In this document: piece after piece, positions 11,506-23,700 of the stretch
How the letters are laid out: every line of letters starts with the position of its first letter
How positions within the stretch are numbered: the stretch's first letter is position 1
Assembly (NCBI GenBank): GCA_034509735.1
Contig: JACGWO010000010.1
Coordinates: 12,041,193-12,105,192 of the forward strand
Length of the DNA: 64,000 nt
Reading direction: 5' to 3'
Source of the DNA: Sesamum alatum
Lineage: Eukaryota; Streptophyta; Magnoliopsida; Lamiales; Pedaliaceae
Program-made: the position numbers and the translations under genes
Notes under the pieces: generated by a model
Told to the model about the DNA's origin: nothing
The model's database searches: none
What the model saw: the letters and a program-made list of their open reading frames with translations, nothing else

Positions 11506-13146
11506 TCAACTCGAGTAACGATTTTGCAACTTTTTCATTTTGCTGATTAACTCTTGAAATGTTGTGGCGTATGTTGAACTTTTGATTCTTACTGCCAAAT
11601 CAGTGTGAATGGAGATATGAATATTTTTTTTCTTCATTGGTTCTAGATGATTTGAACTTCCATATTTTCTTCTGTTCTGTTGAACCTTTAACTTGACGCT
11701 GCAAATCTCATATTTTCTTGGAACATGGCCAAGCTCTCCCATTACTTGTCGGGTCATTAGTTGTGCAATGATTACCCCCAAGCTATAAATGTCTGATGTT
11801 TCTGTAAAGTTACTTGTATAAATTTTTTTGCTATAGATAATATCCTTTTTTGTCTAATGAATTTAACTTAGACCAATAAAACAATATTACGTTTTATGCC
11901 CATTATTCTCAATTAGACGTTAGATGAATGCAGACAACGGTATAAAAGTTCAATTCTATATCCACATTTTCCATTGGGTAATATCAAATTCTTTTGGAAG
12001 TTTGTCAGAGCAACAATAAAGTCTTTTCTGAATTATGTTAATGCTTTATGTTTGCAGGGTTTTTTCTTTCACTATTACGAGCCATTTGGTTAGTTTGATT
12101 AGATTTGATTGAATTATATAATCAAATTAGGTATAATTCAATGTATAGTTAACCGTACAAGGGCCCATGATAATTTGAAACCCTAAGTAATAATTTTCTA
12201 TGTTGGTCAGAACAAATTAAGCACAGTAATCCAATGGACCCATGAATTTTGAACTGTAAGGTTTATTTCTAGTTTTATTCTCATTAATAGCCTAAATAAT
12301 ATTCCAATCTACATTTTCCTACTTTTTGTTTGAAGAATAGTGACTATTGTGAACCAAGTGGAGCTATTTTGTCCTAGAGGAATACTAACTATTGTCAAAC
12401 AACTGGCTTTAGCAATCGAGTACATCAATTGAAAAAATATTGTTAGTGGGGATATCAGTGATGACAATATACTTCTTGATAAAGTTCGCTCTAAAGTACA
12501 AGGTTAACTATATTGATAACTTAACTAATAATTTCATTTTAGAAAAAATATAGTACACTAATTAATGTTACCTTTTCCTTCAATTTTTATAGAGTTATTA
12601 AGTTAAACTACTAGATTTTGGCGAAGCAGCACACATATGGAAGATGGTAACTATATACAATAGACATTACTTTAATCGAGAAATCATTAGGTAAATGTAA
12701 ACCCTACTTCACCGCTAATGATTTCTGGTGCAGAGTATTAATGGTTATTGTATATAGTTACCGTCTGCCAATTCTGTGTTGCTCTGCCAAAATGCTATAG
12801 TTTTACTTGATCGTTCAATAAATATTCAAGGAAGAATAACATTGGTTAGTGTACTGTATTTTTCCAAAAAAAATTATTAATTAAGTTATCAATGTAGTGA
12901 ACCTTATAGTTTAAAACGAATTTTATTAAAAAGTATATTGTCAACGCTGAGATCCCCACTAACAATATTTTTTCCATTGATGTGCTGGATCGCTCGAGCC
13001 ACTTGTTTGACAATAGTCAATATTCTTTTAACACAAACTAGAGCCACGTGATTGACAATAGTAAGTATTCTTCTAACACAAAATAAGAAAAGATAGCTTG
13101 GAATAGTATTTAGGCAATTAATGAGAATAAGAATGGAAATGAACAT
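11506..13146 (-). pseudogene. Protein kinase-like fragment, - strand of unit B
   Basis: This copy keeps the cleanest VIb frame. The minus-strand open frame 13146-12904 ends in VARAIQHINGKNIVSGDL followed by SVDNILFNKI. A duplicated RILTIV...VA segment precedes it, from a roughly 45-bp tandem repeat also present in A and C. The IX block is open at 11781-11506 (GVIIAQLMTRQ). The catalytic HRD is GD in all copies, so activity is not expected. Confidence 0.5.
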
Positions 13147-13960
13147 TTTAGTCCAAAGGCCATTGGTCCATGGGATTCTTGAGTTGGATTTGTATCACAA
13201 AAATGAAAGATTACTACCGAAGGTTTTAAATTATCATTGACCCTTATACGGTAAACCATACATTACATTATACCTCATTCAATTACATAGTCTCATCAAG
13301 CCTAATTAAATGAACAAAATGGCTCTTAATAGTGTAAATAAAGAATCTTACACGTACAAATTATTAACATTATTCAGATAAGACTGGACTGTTGCTCTAA
13401 AAAACTTCCACAAGAATTTGATACTCGTAAGTAGAAAATATGGATATACAATTGAATTTTTATGTCCTCCTTTGCCTTTATAAGGTTTAAATGAGAATAA
13501 TGAAGAAAGAACGAATTATTGCTTTCCTAGTCTAAATTAATCAATTAGAGAAGAATAAAAAATACTATTTTATAGCCAAAAATTTTGTAGAGGTAGTTTG
13601 CAGAAACATCAGACATTTATAGATTTGAGGTAATTATTGTACAACTCATCACCCGACAAGCAATGGAGGAACTTGGGCATGTCCAGAAAAATATAAGGGT
13701 TTGCAGCGTCAAGTCAAAGGATTAATAGGACAGAAAAGAAAAGGGAAAGCCAAATCATATAGAGCCAATAAAGAAAAAGACATGTATATCTCCATACACA
13801 CTGATCTGTATTAAGGAATCAAACGTTCAACGTATACCCTAGTATTTCGTGAGCCATTCAAGAGAATGAAGAAATTGAAAAATCATTAGTCGAGTTGGCT
13901 AACAATTGCATGAAGTTACACGCCAAAGCAACATCCAAGAATTCAAGATGTTTTTAAAAA
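12355..13960 (+). pseudogene. Protein kinase-like fragment, + strand of unit B
   Basis: VIb-like block at about 12,401-12,496 (GDISDDNILLDK), DFG block near 12,614 (LDFGEAAHIW), IX-like block from about 13,605 (SDIYRFEVIIVQLITRQ). The same stop in the INxKN segment as unit A shows that the break predates the duplication. Confidence 0.45.
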
Positions 13961-15339
13961 GTTAGTAGAATTGTAGTAGTTGATTGCTTGTTATTTGGGA
14001 CAAGTAAGCTTCATTTCCGTATAAATCTTCTTTATTATTCTAATATTGTTATTTTTCCTTCATATGATGCTCTCATATTAATTTTCCATTCAATATTGAG
14101 TTCATCATTTGCAGCATCTATATTGCTTCTGATCTCTCAAAAACTGTTTCCTTTTTAATGAAGTATATCTAAAAACAGTTTTTCTCTATGTTTTTTGTTT
14201 TTATAAATTGTGAAAGTATATATATCCCAGGCCTAGATGACTGGGGACAATGTGAAAGAAAACCTTAAAATCTAATTTCTTATCCAACTGCCACATGATG
14301 TTCTTCCAGCACTGGGTTGTTTCTTGATCCTCATGTATGTCTTCGTCATGTTCTTTTGTAGTAACTGTACTTTGTATATCCTGAATATCTTTAAGAAAAT
14401 GCTGAAATTGCTATTTGTTGATTATATGTTGAAATTGCTTAAACATACAGTGAAGTTATTGGTTATGCTGAACTGTTGATTTGTTAAAATAACTTTGTTA
14501 TTTAACTTTTTATTTAAATCGTCCTTGGTGCTTGTAGTTTTTTCATGGTAAATTTGAAGCAGTAATTTGCTGTAATTGTATATTATATAATTTATTTAGT
14601 TTTCTAGAAATTTGGTGCAATACTTGTTTTTTGCTGAAATTTGCTATTGTAGTTTGTTGATTTCACCAGAGCTTCTATTTCTAAAAGACCTAAATTCTAG
14701 TTATCTAAATACTGAATTGCTGAAAGAAATTGCATTTGGTACTTTTTGCTTCAGCAGTGATTGTTTTACTTACTTTAATGCTTCATTTCACTTTTTTTTT
14801 TTATGTATGAACCAAGTAATTTTGTTATTGTTATTTTTACTTGTGCATTATTTTTCATGAGAGTTACTAACAGTTGTGAGCTTTTATAGTTCCATTAATC
14901 CATGTAGAGATTTAGAGATCCTATCTTGGAGCTACAGAGTTAACCCCATTTCATTCCCAACTTGAAAATAAAAGTGAAAAGAAGATAGGTAGAGAAAATA
15001 TAAGTATACTGATGTTTCATGATATTATTATGAGGTCAATAATATTTTAAAGTAACCACTACTAGAAAACATCTCTCTTTCTCATAGTATTTGAAGATCC
15101 ATAACATAAAAGCAAATTATATGAGTGAGCCCAACAAGTTGCTGCCTGAATAATATTTTCTTGCATTCGAAATGAATAAGCATCTGTATATTTTCAGAAA
15201 CCATTTGAACGTACACATAGCTAAGATTGGCTTTGTAAAGAAGACATCTCATAGAAATTAATCAAAACATCCGTCGAATTGTCTCTTGTACCCTGTCTTC
15301 CAAATCAAATGTGTCCTATCAAGAATATAAAGTTTTGAA

Positions 15340-15780
15340 TAGGGTGTGCACAGTTTGGTAAGGTTACCAAGCCCAACCAAGAAACTTGCTACATAAGGAA
15401 CACCGTATCAAAAATTTTGTTCGGTATTCGGTAATCAATTTTGGCAAATTTCGGTATTCGATCCGGTACCACTAGTTGGTATGATATACCGTACCCTACC
15501 GAAAATTCATTTTTGTTTTAAAAAAATATATTATCATTATATGTATAAATATAATAAATAAATAATTATATATAAAAATATAAAAAATATATAATATTTA
15601 TATATGCAAACAAAATTAATAAAAAATTATATATAAATACGTACGAATTTAACAAAAATGGTTATTTTGGTTAAAAATCGGTCTGAACTATATTTGCTCG
15701 GTTTGTACCGAAACGAAAGGAACAATTCAGTATTCGGTTTTGGCACCGAATTGGTTCATTTTACCAAACAAACACCACTA
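15340..15780. mobile_element. hAT-like MITE in unit C
   Basis: Same element as at 7287. The flanking octamers are GTTTTGAA (15332-15339) and GTTTCGAA (15781-15788), one mismatch, which is the best evidence for the 8-bp target duplication and hence for hAT affinity. Confidence 0.65.
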
Positions 15781-16169
15781 GTTTCGAAGCAAAGGTCTCT
15801 CTGCCAAATGGACATTGCTATTGCGCCAAAGAAATTGTTATAGCCATTACGTAAATTTTCCAATCTACAAATATATAGATATATACCTTCACGAATTAAA
15901 AAAATGAGATCATAAAGGGATTGTAGAAATAGTTCTAAGTACTTCCTAATAAGAAAATAGGCTTCATGAGACTTTAAAAGGATATAGATATTAAAAATAA
16001 TGGCAGAGATGGACTCAATATTGAATGGAAACAAATATTAGAGCATAATCTCAAATCAGTAACAATATGAGGATAATGTAGGAGGTTTATGTGAAAATGA
16101 AGCTTACTTGTCTCAAATTCCAAGCAATCAACTAGTGTAGTTCTGCTAGGTTTTTATTAACATCTTGAA

Positions 16170-17770
16170 TTATTGGTCGTCGGTTGTATGGAATTTCATG
16201 CAACTATTAGCCAACTCGAGTGATGATTTTGCAACTTTTTCATTCTCTTGATTGACCCTCGAAATGCTGGGGCGTATGTTGAACTTTTGATTCGTTACTG
16301 CCAAATCAGTGTGGATGGAGATATGAATATTTTTTTCTTCATTGGTTCTAGATGATTTGGCCTTCCATTTTTTCTTCTGTTTTGTTGATCCTTTAACTTG
16401 ACGCTGCAAATTCTCATATTTTCTTGGAACATGCCCAAGCTCCCCCATTGCTTGTCGGGTGATGAGTTGTACAATAATTACCCCCAAATTATAAATGTCT
16501 GATGTTTCTATAAAATTACCTCTATAAATTTTTGGCTATAGATAGTATCATTTTCTCTAATGGATTGAACTTAGACTAATAAAACAATAATACGTTTTAT
16601 GCTCATTATTCTCAATTAAACGTTAGATGAATGCAGACAACGGTATAAAAGTTCAATTCCAAATCCACATTTTCCAGTGGGTAATATCAAATTCTTTTGA
16701 AAGTTTGTCAGAGCAAAAGTCAAGTCTTCGCTGAATTATGTTAATGCTTTGTGTTTGTGGGGTTTTTTCTTTACACTATTACGAGCCATTTGGTTATTTT
16801 GATTAGACTTGATTGAATTATATAACCAAATTAGGTATAATTCAATGTATAGTTCACTGTAAGGGCCATGATAATTTGAAACCCTAAGTAGTAATTTTCT
16901 ATGTTGGTGATTACAAAATCAACGCAGTAATCCAATGGACCCATGACATCTGAACTGAAATGTTTATTTACAGTTTTATTCTCATTAATTGTCCAAATAC
17001 TATTCCAACCTACATTCCCTATTTTTTGTTGGAAGAATACTGATTATGGTGAAACAAGTGGCTCTATTTTGTCCTAGAGGAATACTAACTATTGTCAAAC
17101 AACTGGCTTTAGCAATCGAGTACATCAATTGAAAAAATATTGTTAGTGGGGATATCAGTGATGACAATATAGTTCTTGATAAAATTCACTCTAAAGTACA
17201 AGGTTAACTATATTGATAACTTAACTAATAATTTCATTTTAGAAAAAATATAGTACACTAATTAATGTTACCTTGTCCTTCAATTTTTATAGAGTTATTA
17301 AGTTAAACTACTGGATTTTGGCGAAGCAGCACACATATGGCAGATGGTAACTATATACAATAGACATTACTTTAAACCATAAATCATTAGGTTAATGGAA
17401 AACCTACTTTACCGCTAACGATTTGTAGTACAGAGTATTAATAGTTATTGTATATAGTTACCATCTGCCCATTCTGTGTTGCTCTGCCAAAATGCGATAG
17501 TTTTACTTGATAGCTCTACAAATATTCAAGGAAGAATAACATTGGTCAGTGTACTGCATTTTTCCAAAAATGAAATTATTAATTAAGTATCAATGTAGTC
17601 AAACTTATAGTTTAAAACGAATTTTATCAAGAAGTATATTGTCAACGCTGAGATCCCCCACTAACAATATTTTTTTCTATTGATGTGCTGGATTGTTCGA
17701 GCCACTTGTTTGACAATAGTCAATATTCTTCTTACACAAAGTAGAGCAACCCGATTGACAATAGTAAGTA
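16170..17770 (-). pseudogene. Protein kinase-like fragment, - strand of unit C
   Basis: The longest open stretch of the family (105 codons, 16487-16170) covers subdomain IX (GVIIVQLITRQAMGELGHVP) and the Lys-rich tail ending near LANSCMKFHTTDDQ. The VIb block at about 17,705-17,607 is present but broken. Confidence 0.5.
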
Positions 17771-18640
17771 TTCTTCTAACACAAAATAAGAAAGGTAGCT
17801 TAGAATAGTATTTAGGCAATTAATGAGAATAAGAATGGAAATGAACATTTTAGTCCGAAGGCCATTGGTCCATTGGATTCTTGGGCTGAATGTGTATCCA
17901 AAAATTGGAAGATTACTACCTAGGGTTTCAAATTATCATTGGCCCTTATATGGTGAACCATACATTATAATTTAATTACATAATCCCATCAAGCCTAATT
18001 AAATGAACAAAATAGTTCTTAATAGTGTAAATAAAGAATCTTACAGGTACAAATTATTAACATGCTTCATATAAGACTTGACTGTTGCTCTAAGAAACTT
18101 CCACAAGAATTTGATACTCCTAAGTAGAAAATATGGATATACAATTGAATTTTGATATCCTCCTTTGCCTTTATGTAAGGTTTAAATGGGACTAATAAAG
18201 AAAGAATGAATTATCGCTTTCCTAGTCTAAATTAATCAATTAGAGAAGAAAAAAAAATACTATTTATAGAGAAAACGTTTGTAGAGGTAGTTTGCAGAAA
18301 CATTAGACATTTATAGATTGGAGGTAATTATTGTACAACTCATCACTGACAAGGAATGGAGGAACTTGGGCATGTCCAGAAAAATATGAGAATTTGCAGC
18401 GTCAAGTCAAAGGATCAATAGGACAGAAGAGAAAAGGGAAGGGTAAATCATCTAGAGCCAATAAAGAAAAAGACATGCATATCTCCATGCACACTGATTT
18501 TGTATTAAGGAATCAAACGTTCAACGTACACCTTAGTATTTCGTGAGCCAATCAAGAGAACGAATAAATTGCGAAATCATTAGTCGAGTTGGCTAACAAT
18601 TGCATGAAATTACACGCCAAAACAACGTCCAAGAATTCAA
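17040..18640 (+). pseudogene. Protein kinase-like fragment, + strand of unit C
   Basis: VIb-like block at about 17,099-17,194, DFG-like block near 17,314, IX and basic tail from about 18,295. The tail reads KYENLQRQVKGSIGQKRKGK in the open frame starting at 18331. Broken by the same stop as units A and B. Confidence 0.45.
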
Positions 18641-18905
18641 GATGTTTTTAAAAAATTAGTAGAATTGTAGTAGTTGATTGCTTGTTATTTTGGACAAGTA
18701 AGCTTTTTTCCCGTATAAATCTTTTTTATTATTCTCAGATTGTTATTTTTTCTTAAGATGATGCTCTCATATTAATTTTTCATCCAATATTGAGTTCATC
18801 ATTTGCAGCATCTATATTGCTTTTGATCTCTCAAAAATTGTTTCCTTTTTAATGAAGTATATCTAAAACAGTTTTTGTCTGTGTTTTTGTTTTTATAAAT
18901 TGTAA

Positions 18906-19600
18906 AAGTATATATACATCTATATATATATTCCATATTGCAAAATACATGTATACTTTGTAACTATAACAAATTGTTGGATAAATGGATGTCCTACAAA
19001 CAAGACATTATAGTAAAGTAAATAGGTAAAATATTGCTAAAGCAAAATGAACCTCTCAGGCAAAACACGTGTGATCTTCCTCTCTTACAAAGAGTTTTTT
19101 GGGGTAGAGGCACACGTTCTAGCTCGAAGGGTGTAGACATAATGAAACAAAAAAATAATCCAAGTATCTTTGATATTGAATTTAAACATAGTTGCTTCTT
19201 GGGTATGTAATAAAGAATGAAGCTCACATTCGCGACGTGATTGCAAAACATATGGAGCTTATGTTTGCAAAAAACATATGAAGCAAATGACTAAGTAAAA
19301 TCAATGTGATCCTAAGGCTTATAAAATGGCAAAACGTTGGGTGTTGAAACCCATCGGGACAGTTTATTTGATAGTTAGCAAATATGTCATTGGATAGTGT
19401 AAGTATATATTATTAAGTGTCAAGTGAAGGTTTTCTTTATTAAAATTCACTTGGTACTTACAAAAATTTAATATTGTCTTAATAGTGAGGAAAGGTTCTC
19501 TAGCAAGAAATATTGCAATGGTTGCACCGATAGTCGAATTTCTTGTGTAGTAATTTTGCATTTATTTTATGCAATGTATGCTTTTGGTTATCATGAGTGT
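18906..19600. other. Spacer between repeat array and retrotransposon nest
   Basis: No recognised gene, LTR or primer site. An 85-codon minus frame (19251-18994) has no recognisable domain. Element E0 begins abruptly near 19,600 with internal leader sequence, so its left breakpoint lies in or near this stretch. Confidence 0.5.
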
Positions 19601-20785
19601 ATGAATAGCATGTTTACTTGGATATGTGAATTGCTATTTGCGTTGACGAGATTGTGGAATGGATGATCACAAAGCCTTAGACTGAATGTGTGGTTTATTT
19701 TCTGTTGGGCCTGTGTGCCTCGTTTTAGTGTTTATCTCTCTTTTTTTTGGTTTTTTCAGAATAATAAGGCTTTCTTTCTCCCTCCATATGTACTCCCCCT
19801 AGGTGTTTGTCAGGGTTTCTTTTCAATTGTAATGAGAGTAGGTAGTTGTGAGGTTGTTTTCATTTAATTCTTGTAAATTAAATGAAAAAGATGAAGGAAG
19901 GCCCAAAAGGAAGAATCCAAAGGAGGCCCAAAAGGAAAAGTCCAAGGAGATCCGAAGCCTTGGAGGCCCGATGGACGAAGAGGCAAGGCCCATCAGTGTG
20001 TTGATGGGTTTCTACTGTTAAATATCATAGTGTAGGACCAACCTTAGATTGACCATAGATCCGCTGCGGGCTCAGTGGGTCGCACAGGACTTGGGCTTAT
20101 GATCATCCAACAAGGTCGTGCTAGGCTTTTGTTTTGCATGTGGAATGTATGATGGATCAAATGGTTTATTTATTATGTTCTTGCTGAAGCATGGAAATTA
20201 TATATGTTGTGTGATGAGGTCTCTATCAATACTCTCACTTGGTTGGACCAAGCTAAAAAATATTAGACCCTTAATAAATGGACTAGAACCTTAGTAGTTT
20301 GTCCAAGCCTTCCATCCATGGCAAAGTGAGGAAGCTAGTTTCAGTCAATTGCGTGGTCTCACGAGTCGTGGCACGACTATTGTCCTGAAAATAAGTTGCA
20401 CGTTTGTTGGGAATGAAGTGAATACACTCTTATTACCTGTCTCACGAGTCGTGGGGGTAGCAGTGAGTGTTATGATTCGGTTGATGGGTTGGGTCTAACG
20501 CCTGAATAACGTGATTCTCTTGGAGCCTTCGGGATCACATAAAAGGGTGAGGCAAAATATCTTGAGAATCTCGTAGGACAAGAATGGTATGGAATACCTC
20601 CCATAAAGCTATTTTTCATGTGAATCGCTAAAGCGGGGCATGGAAATTTTATTTGTGGATTCCAAGCCGACTAGGAAAAGTTTTTCCAAAAACAACATTT
20701 GAGAGTGACGTATTTTCGTAAAAATAGTGGGAGCATTAAATGACTGAAGTGCAAGTCTTTAATCTGTTATTTAGCACCATTTTAC
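19601..20785 (+). other. E0 untranslated leader (distal part)
   Basis: Collinear with the E1 leader 38,220-39,360, including TGTTGGGCCTGTGTGCCTC, GGACCAACC...ATTGACCATAGATCC, and two CACGAGTCGTG palindromes (20360-20370, 20443-20453). The last 42 bp before gag are displaced to 24961-25002 by the inserted solo LTR. No coding function. Confidence 0.75.
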
Positions 20786-23700
20786 TGTTAGAACATGTGA
20801 CCAGAAAGCCAATAGGTTTGGCGTTTTCTAACCTATTTGACAACTTGATGTAATATAATATTATGTGATGAATAAAATGAGTGTGCGTCACCAATAGTAC
20901 CTTCTTTGTTGCGCTCATTTTACACATGTTAAAACGGTATTTTACATATATCGCAACAAAGCCCATAGACCACGATTAACAACTCATACAGTTGGACCAC
21001 ACATTAGATGGTGGTCATGAAACCAACTGATTAAGAGTTGGGTCTGAAACGTTCCAAGTTGAGAACCTTGAGACAGGGCATCGAGAGTCCTATAAAGACT
21101 TACATCATGAGTCGTGTTCATTGGATGAGTGCCGTGTTTTATCGGCAACAGGCGTGGGACGCCTACACGATCTTGATGGGTTGGTCGGCTGGGGTCGAGC
21201 CGACCGGACTGACTCGCGGGGATCATCATATGGAAGCCCTAGAGGCTTGGTTGGTATGATTGGATTTGACCGGTTCTGATAGTACGGGAGTAGTCTTCAA
21301 ACTTGAGGAATCATGGGAGTCACGTGCACAGAACGGTTGTATCTTGGATCTGGCGAGAGGTGATCATTCTGTAAGATGATAATTATAAACCTTGTCCAGT
21401 GCCAGAATGTGTAGCGAGGACGGTGAGCTTTAAGAAGAGCATCCATCCCCTAACTGTATGTGACAGAGGTATCTCCTATGCACTCGGAGACATGTTCATG
21501 CTGTTTAAAGTTGTGGCCACAGTGATTGGTCGAACAGAGAATGGTTTCCTGTGTCGACGCAATGAGGCTTGCGTAGTCTCGAGTATTAAGCATAGATGCC
21601 TAGTCAAGGATGGGAACCGACGCCCAACTTCATACCCTAGCCTAAGGTCGGGAGACGGTAGACGGAAGGACTGTACCCGTACGGAATCGGCGCCTAAATG
21701 TTCATGCCAACATTCACCTAGTCTCTAGTGCCATGGACCATAGACGACCACCCATGGTAACATGCCTTGTGGGACACGGGCCCAAGTTTAGCTGAGGCTG
21801 AACTTGAAGGGTCACACACAAATCACCGAGAAGGTTGAGAGATTGACTTAGAGTCAATCTCGAAGGATGAATAAGTAATTGGATTACTTAAGGGATTGTA
21901 CATTGGATGGACGGGCCGATATTGTATCGAGCCCTCATTTAATCGGTAATAGAATTTATCGATTAAATATGGAAAGTTGAGAAGTTAAATGGATATTAGA
22001 TTAAATTGAATTTAATTTTGGGTTCGTCGTAATTGGATTACGATAAAGCCCGGTCCGTTAAATTTTGACCCGAGAGGAGTATTAATTCCTATTTTGGAAT
22101 AGGAAGAAGTTGAACTTCTTCCTTAAATAAGCATGGCAAAAAATGCCACCTTGGAGGGAGCAAAATTCGGCCATGTTGGATGCTGGGTAGTAGTTGACTT
22201 GTCTCTTTTGGTAAGAGAGAAATCAACTCCAATCAAGCCCTTTCCTTTTAGTATGATTTGATTATACCTTAAAAGTTGGTAGGCTTGATTGAAGAATTAA
22301 TGGTGATTGATTAGGATGTATCTAGACATCCTTGGATGAACCTAGACACATTCCAATAATCACATTAATTATGTATATATATGAGTGTATACTAACACCT
22401 ATGCAAGAGATTCATAATTCATCTTTTTTAGGAAAAGAAGAACACCAAAATCGGCCACTCTCCTCTCTCCAACTTTCGGCCCTCTCTCTCCCTCTTACTA
22501 GTTTCTTCACTTGATCTTGGATCAAAAGGGAAGAACAAAGTAAGTTTAAAAAGAACACTAATCCATAGTGTTTGTCTTCTTAAACCGATTCCTTCTAAAC
22601 CCGTTTTCTTCTAGCAAGGAAAACGTGAGTTTCTTCCGGTGTGGTGTGGATTGAAAGAAAATCCGGTGGATCGTCCCGGAAATTGCGCGAATGCGGAAGC
22701 GCGGTAAAAATAAACATATTAAAATAAAAGGCATGCTTTTAATTTAAAGAACACGCTCAAGGGGTGTGCCCTTGAGGTTCCCGGGCGTTCGGTGTATCTC
22801 ATGATCATAAAACAATTAAATAAATCATGGAGGCCATAGAGTTGAAAAAATAAAAAGGGACGAAAATCTTAAACGAGACCTACCCGTTGTCGTTTTCGTC
22901 TTCAACTGCTACTCGCGTTGTTCCCCGTTTTGCACCAAGACCTCGTTCTTGAGATACTCCAAATCGTGACACACGATCCACCCACGTATCTTGCACGTCG
23001 TGCTAGCAACGAACAAGTATTATTTTTGGAGTGGACGAATCAATAACTCGTTATCAATTAACGGTATTGGTTCGTCTAAGTTCTTGATGTTCCAAGAACA
23101 AAAAGAACTAAGAAAAATATTTTCTTGCTAGAGAAAGAGAGAGGGGGCGGACGAGAGGTAGGAGAGGGAGAGTGTGTGTTGTGTGTGTTTTTCAAGAAGC
23201 ATCATCCTTAAATGTTGGAAGCTAGGGGTTTATATAGAGGAAGAGTTTAATCCTCTTTAAACACAAACTCTAAGTAACCTAATTTGACTAGGATTTTGAC
23301 CTAGTCAAAGTCCTAGTCAAACTAGTGTTTGACCTAGTCAAACGAATCCTAGCCTTCCATCTCCCCTTTCCATCTCGACCGTTGATTTTAATTTAATGGA
23401 ATATTTAAATCCTATTAAATATTCCAAAAGGCTAAAAGAATAAATATAATATAATAAATAAATATTATAATTTATTCTAAGCCCATTAAATCAACCCTTT
23501 TAATAAATCCTATTTATTAATTTAATTCCTTTTATCAAATAGAAGGAATTAATTTCTCCAAGAAAATATAGGACCCAATTAAATCTAATTTAATCATTCC
23601 TTTACTCCAATATTTAATTCCAAATTAAATACTAAGTGTGTTTGGATAGTGTGTGACTCTTTAGGTTCACCATTCAGCTAGACTTGGTCGGATTCCTAGA

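Larger units (their letters stand above)
11200..14205. repeat. 3-kb near-palindrome, unit B
   Basis: The same palindrome as in unit A with centre near 12,702 (AGAAATCATTAG at about 12,679 against CTAATGATTTCT at 12,715). Both arms are complete although the unit has lost its non-palindromic leader. Confidence 0.8.
10905..14217. repeat. Large tandem repeat, unit B (5'-truncated)
   Basis: Begins inside the MITE at a TA-dinucleotide tract (10902-10924), at the point equivalent to 7570 in unit A, so the first 1.4 kb of the unit is missing. From there it follows unit A closely to the shared end. A residual right half of the MITE ends at 11072 next to GTTTCGAA. The junction with unit C falls in another TATATA stretch at about 14,215. 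Confidence 0.85.
15890..18895. repeat. 3-kb near-palindrome, unit C
   Basis: Centre near 17,402 (AAATCATTAG at 17381 against CTAACGATTT at 17415). Arms reach about 15,890 and 18,895. Arm-to-arm identity looks lower than copy-to-copy identity, so the palindrome formed before the tandem duplication. Confidence 0.75.
14218..18905. repeat. Large tandem repeat, unit C (complete)
   Basis: Collinear with unit A from the CCCAGGCCTAGATGACTGG start to the end at about 18,905, with scattered substitutions and small indels that make it the most diverged copy. Includes its own MITE and palindrome. Confidence 0.85.

Noticed and set aside
18994..19251. 85-codon minus-strand frame
   Set aside because: No recognisable domain and no support from neighbours.
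21399..21728. A 109-codon frame
   Set aside because: Lies wholly in the solo LTR at 20786; the same LTR region at 62412-62684 has a similar but broken frame. Chance LTR frame.
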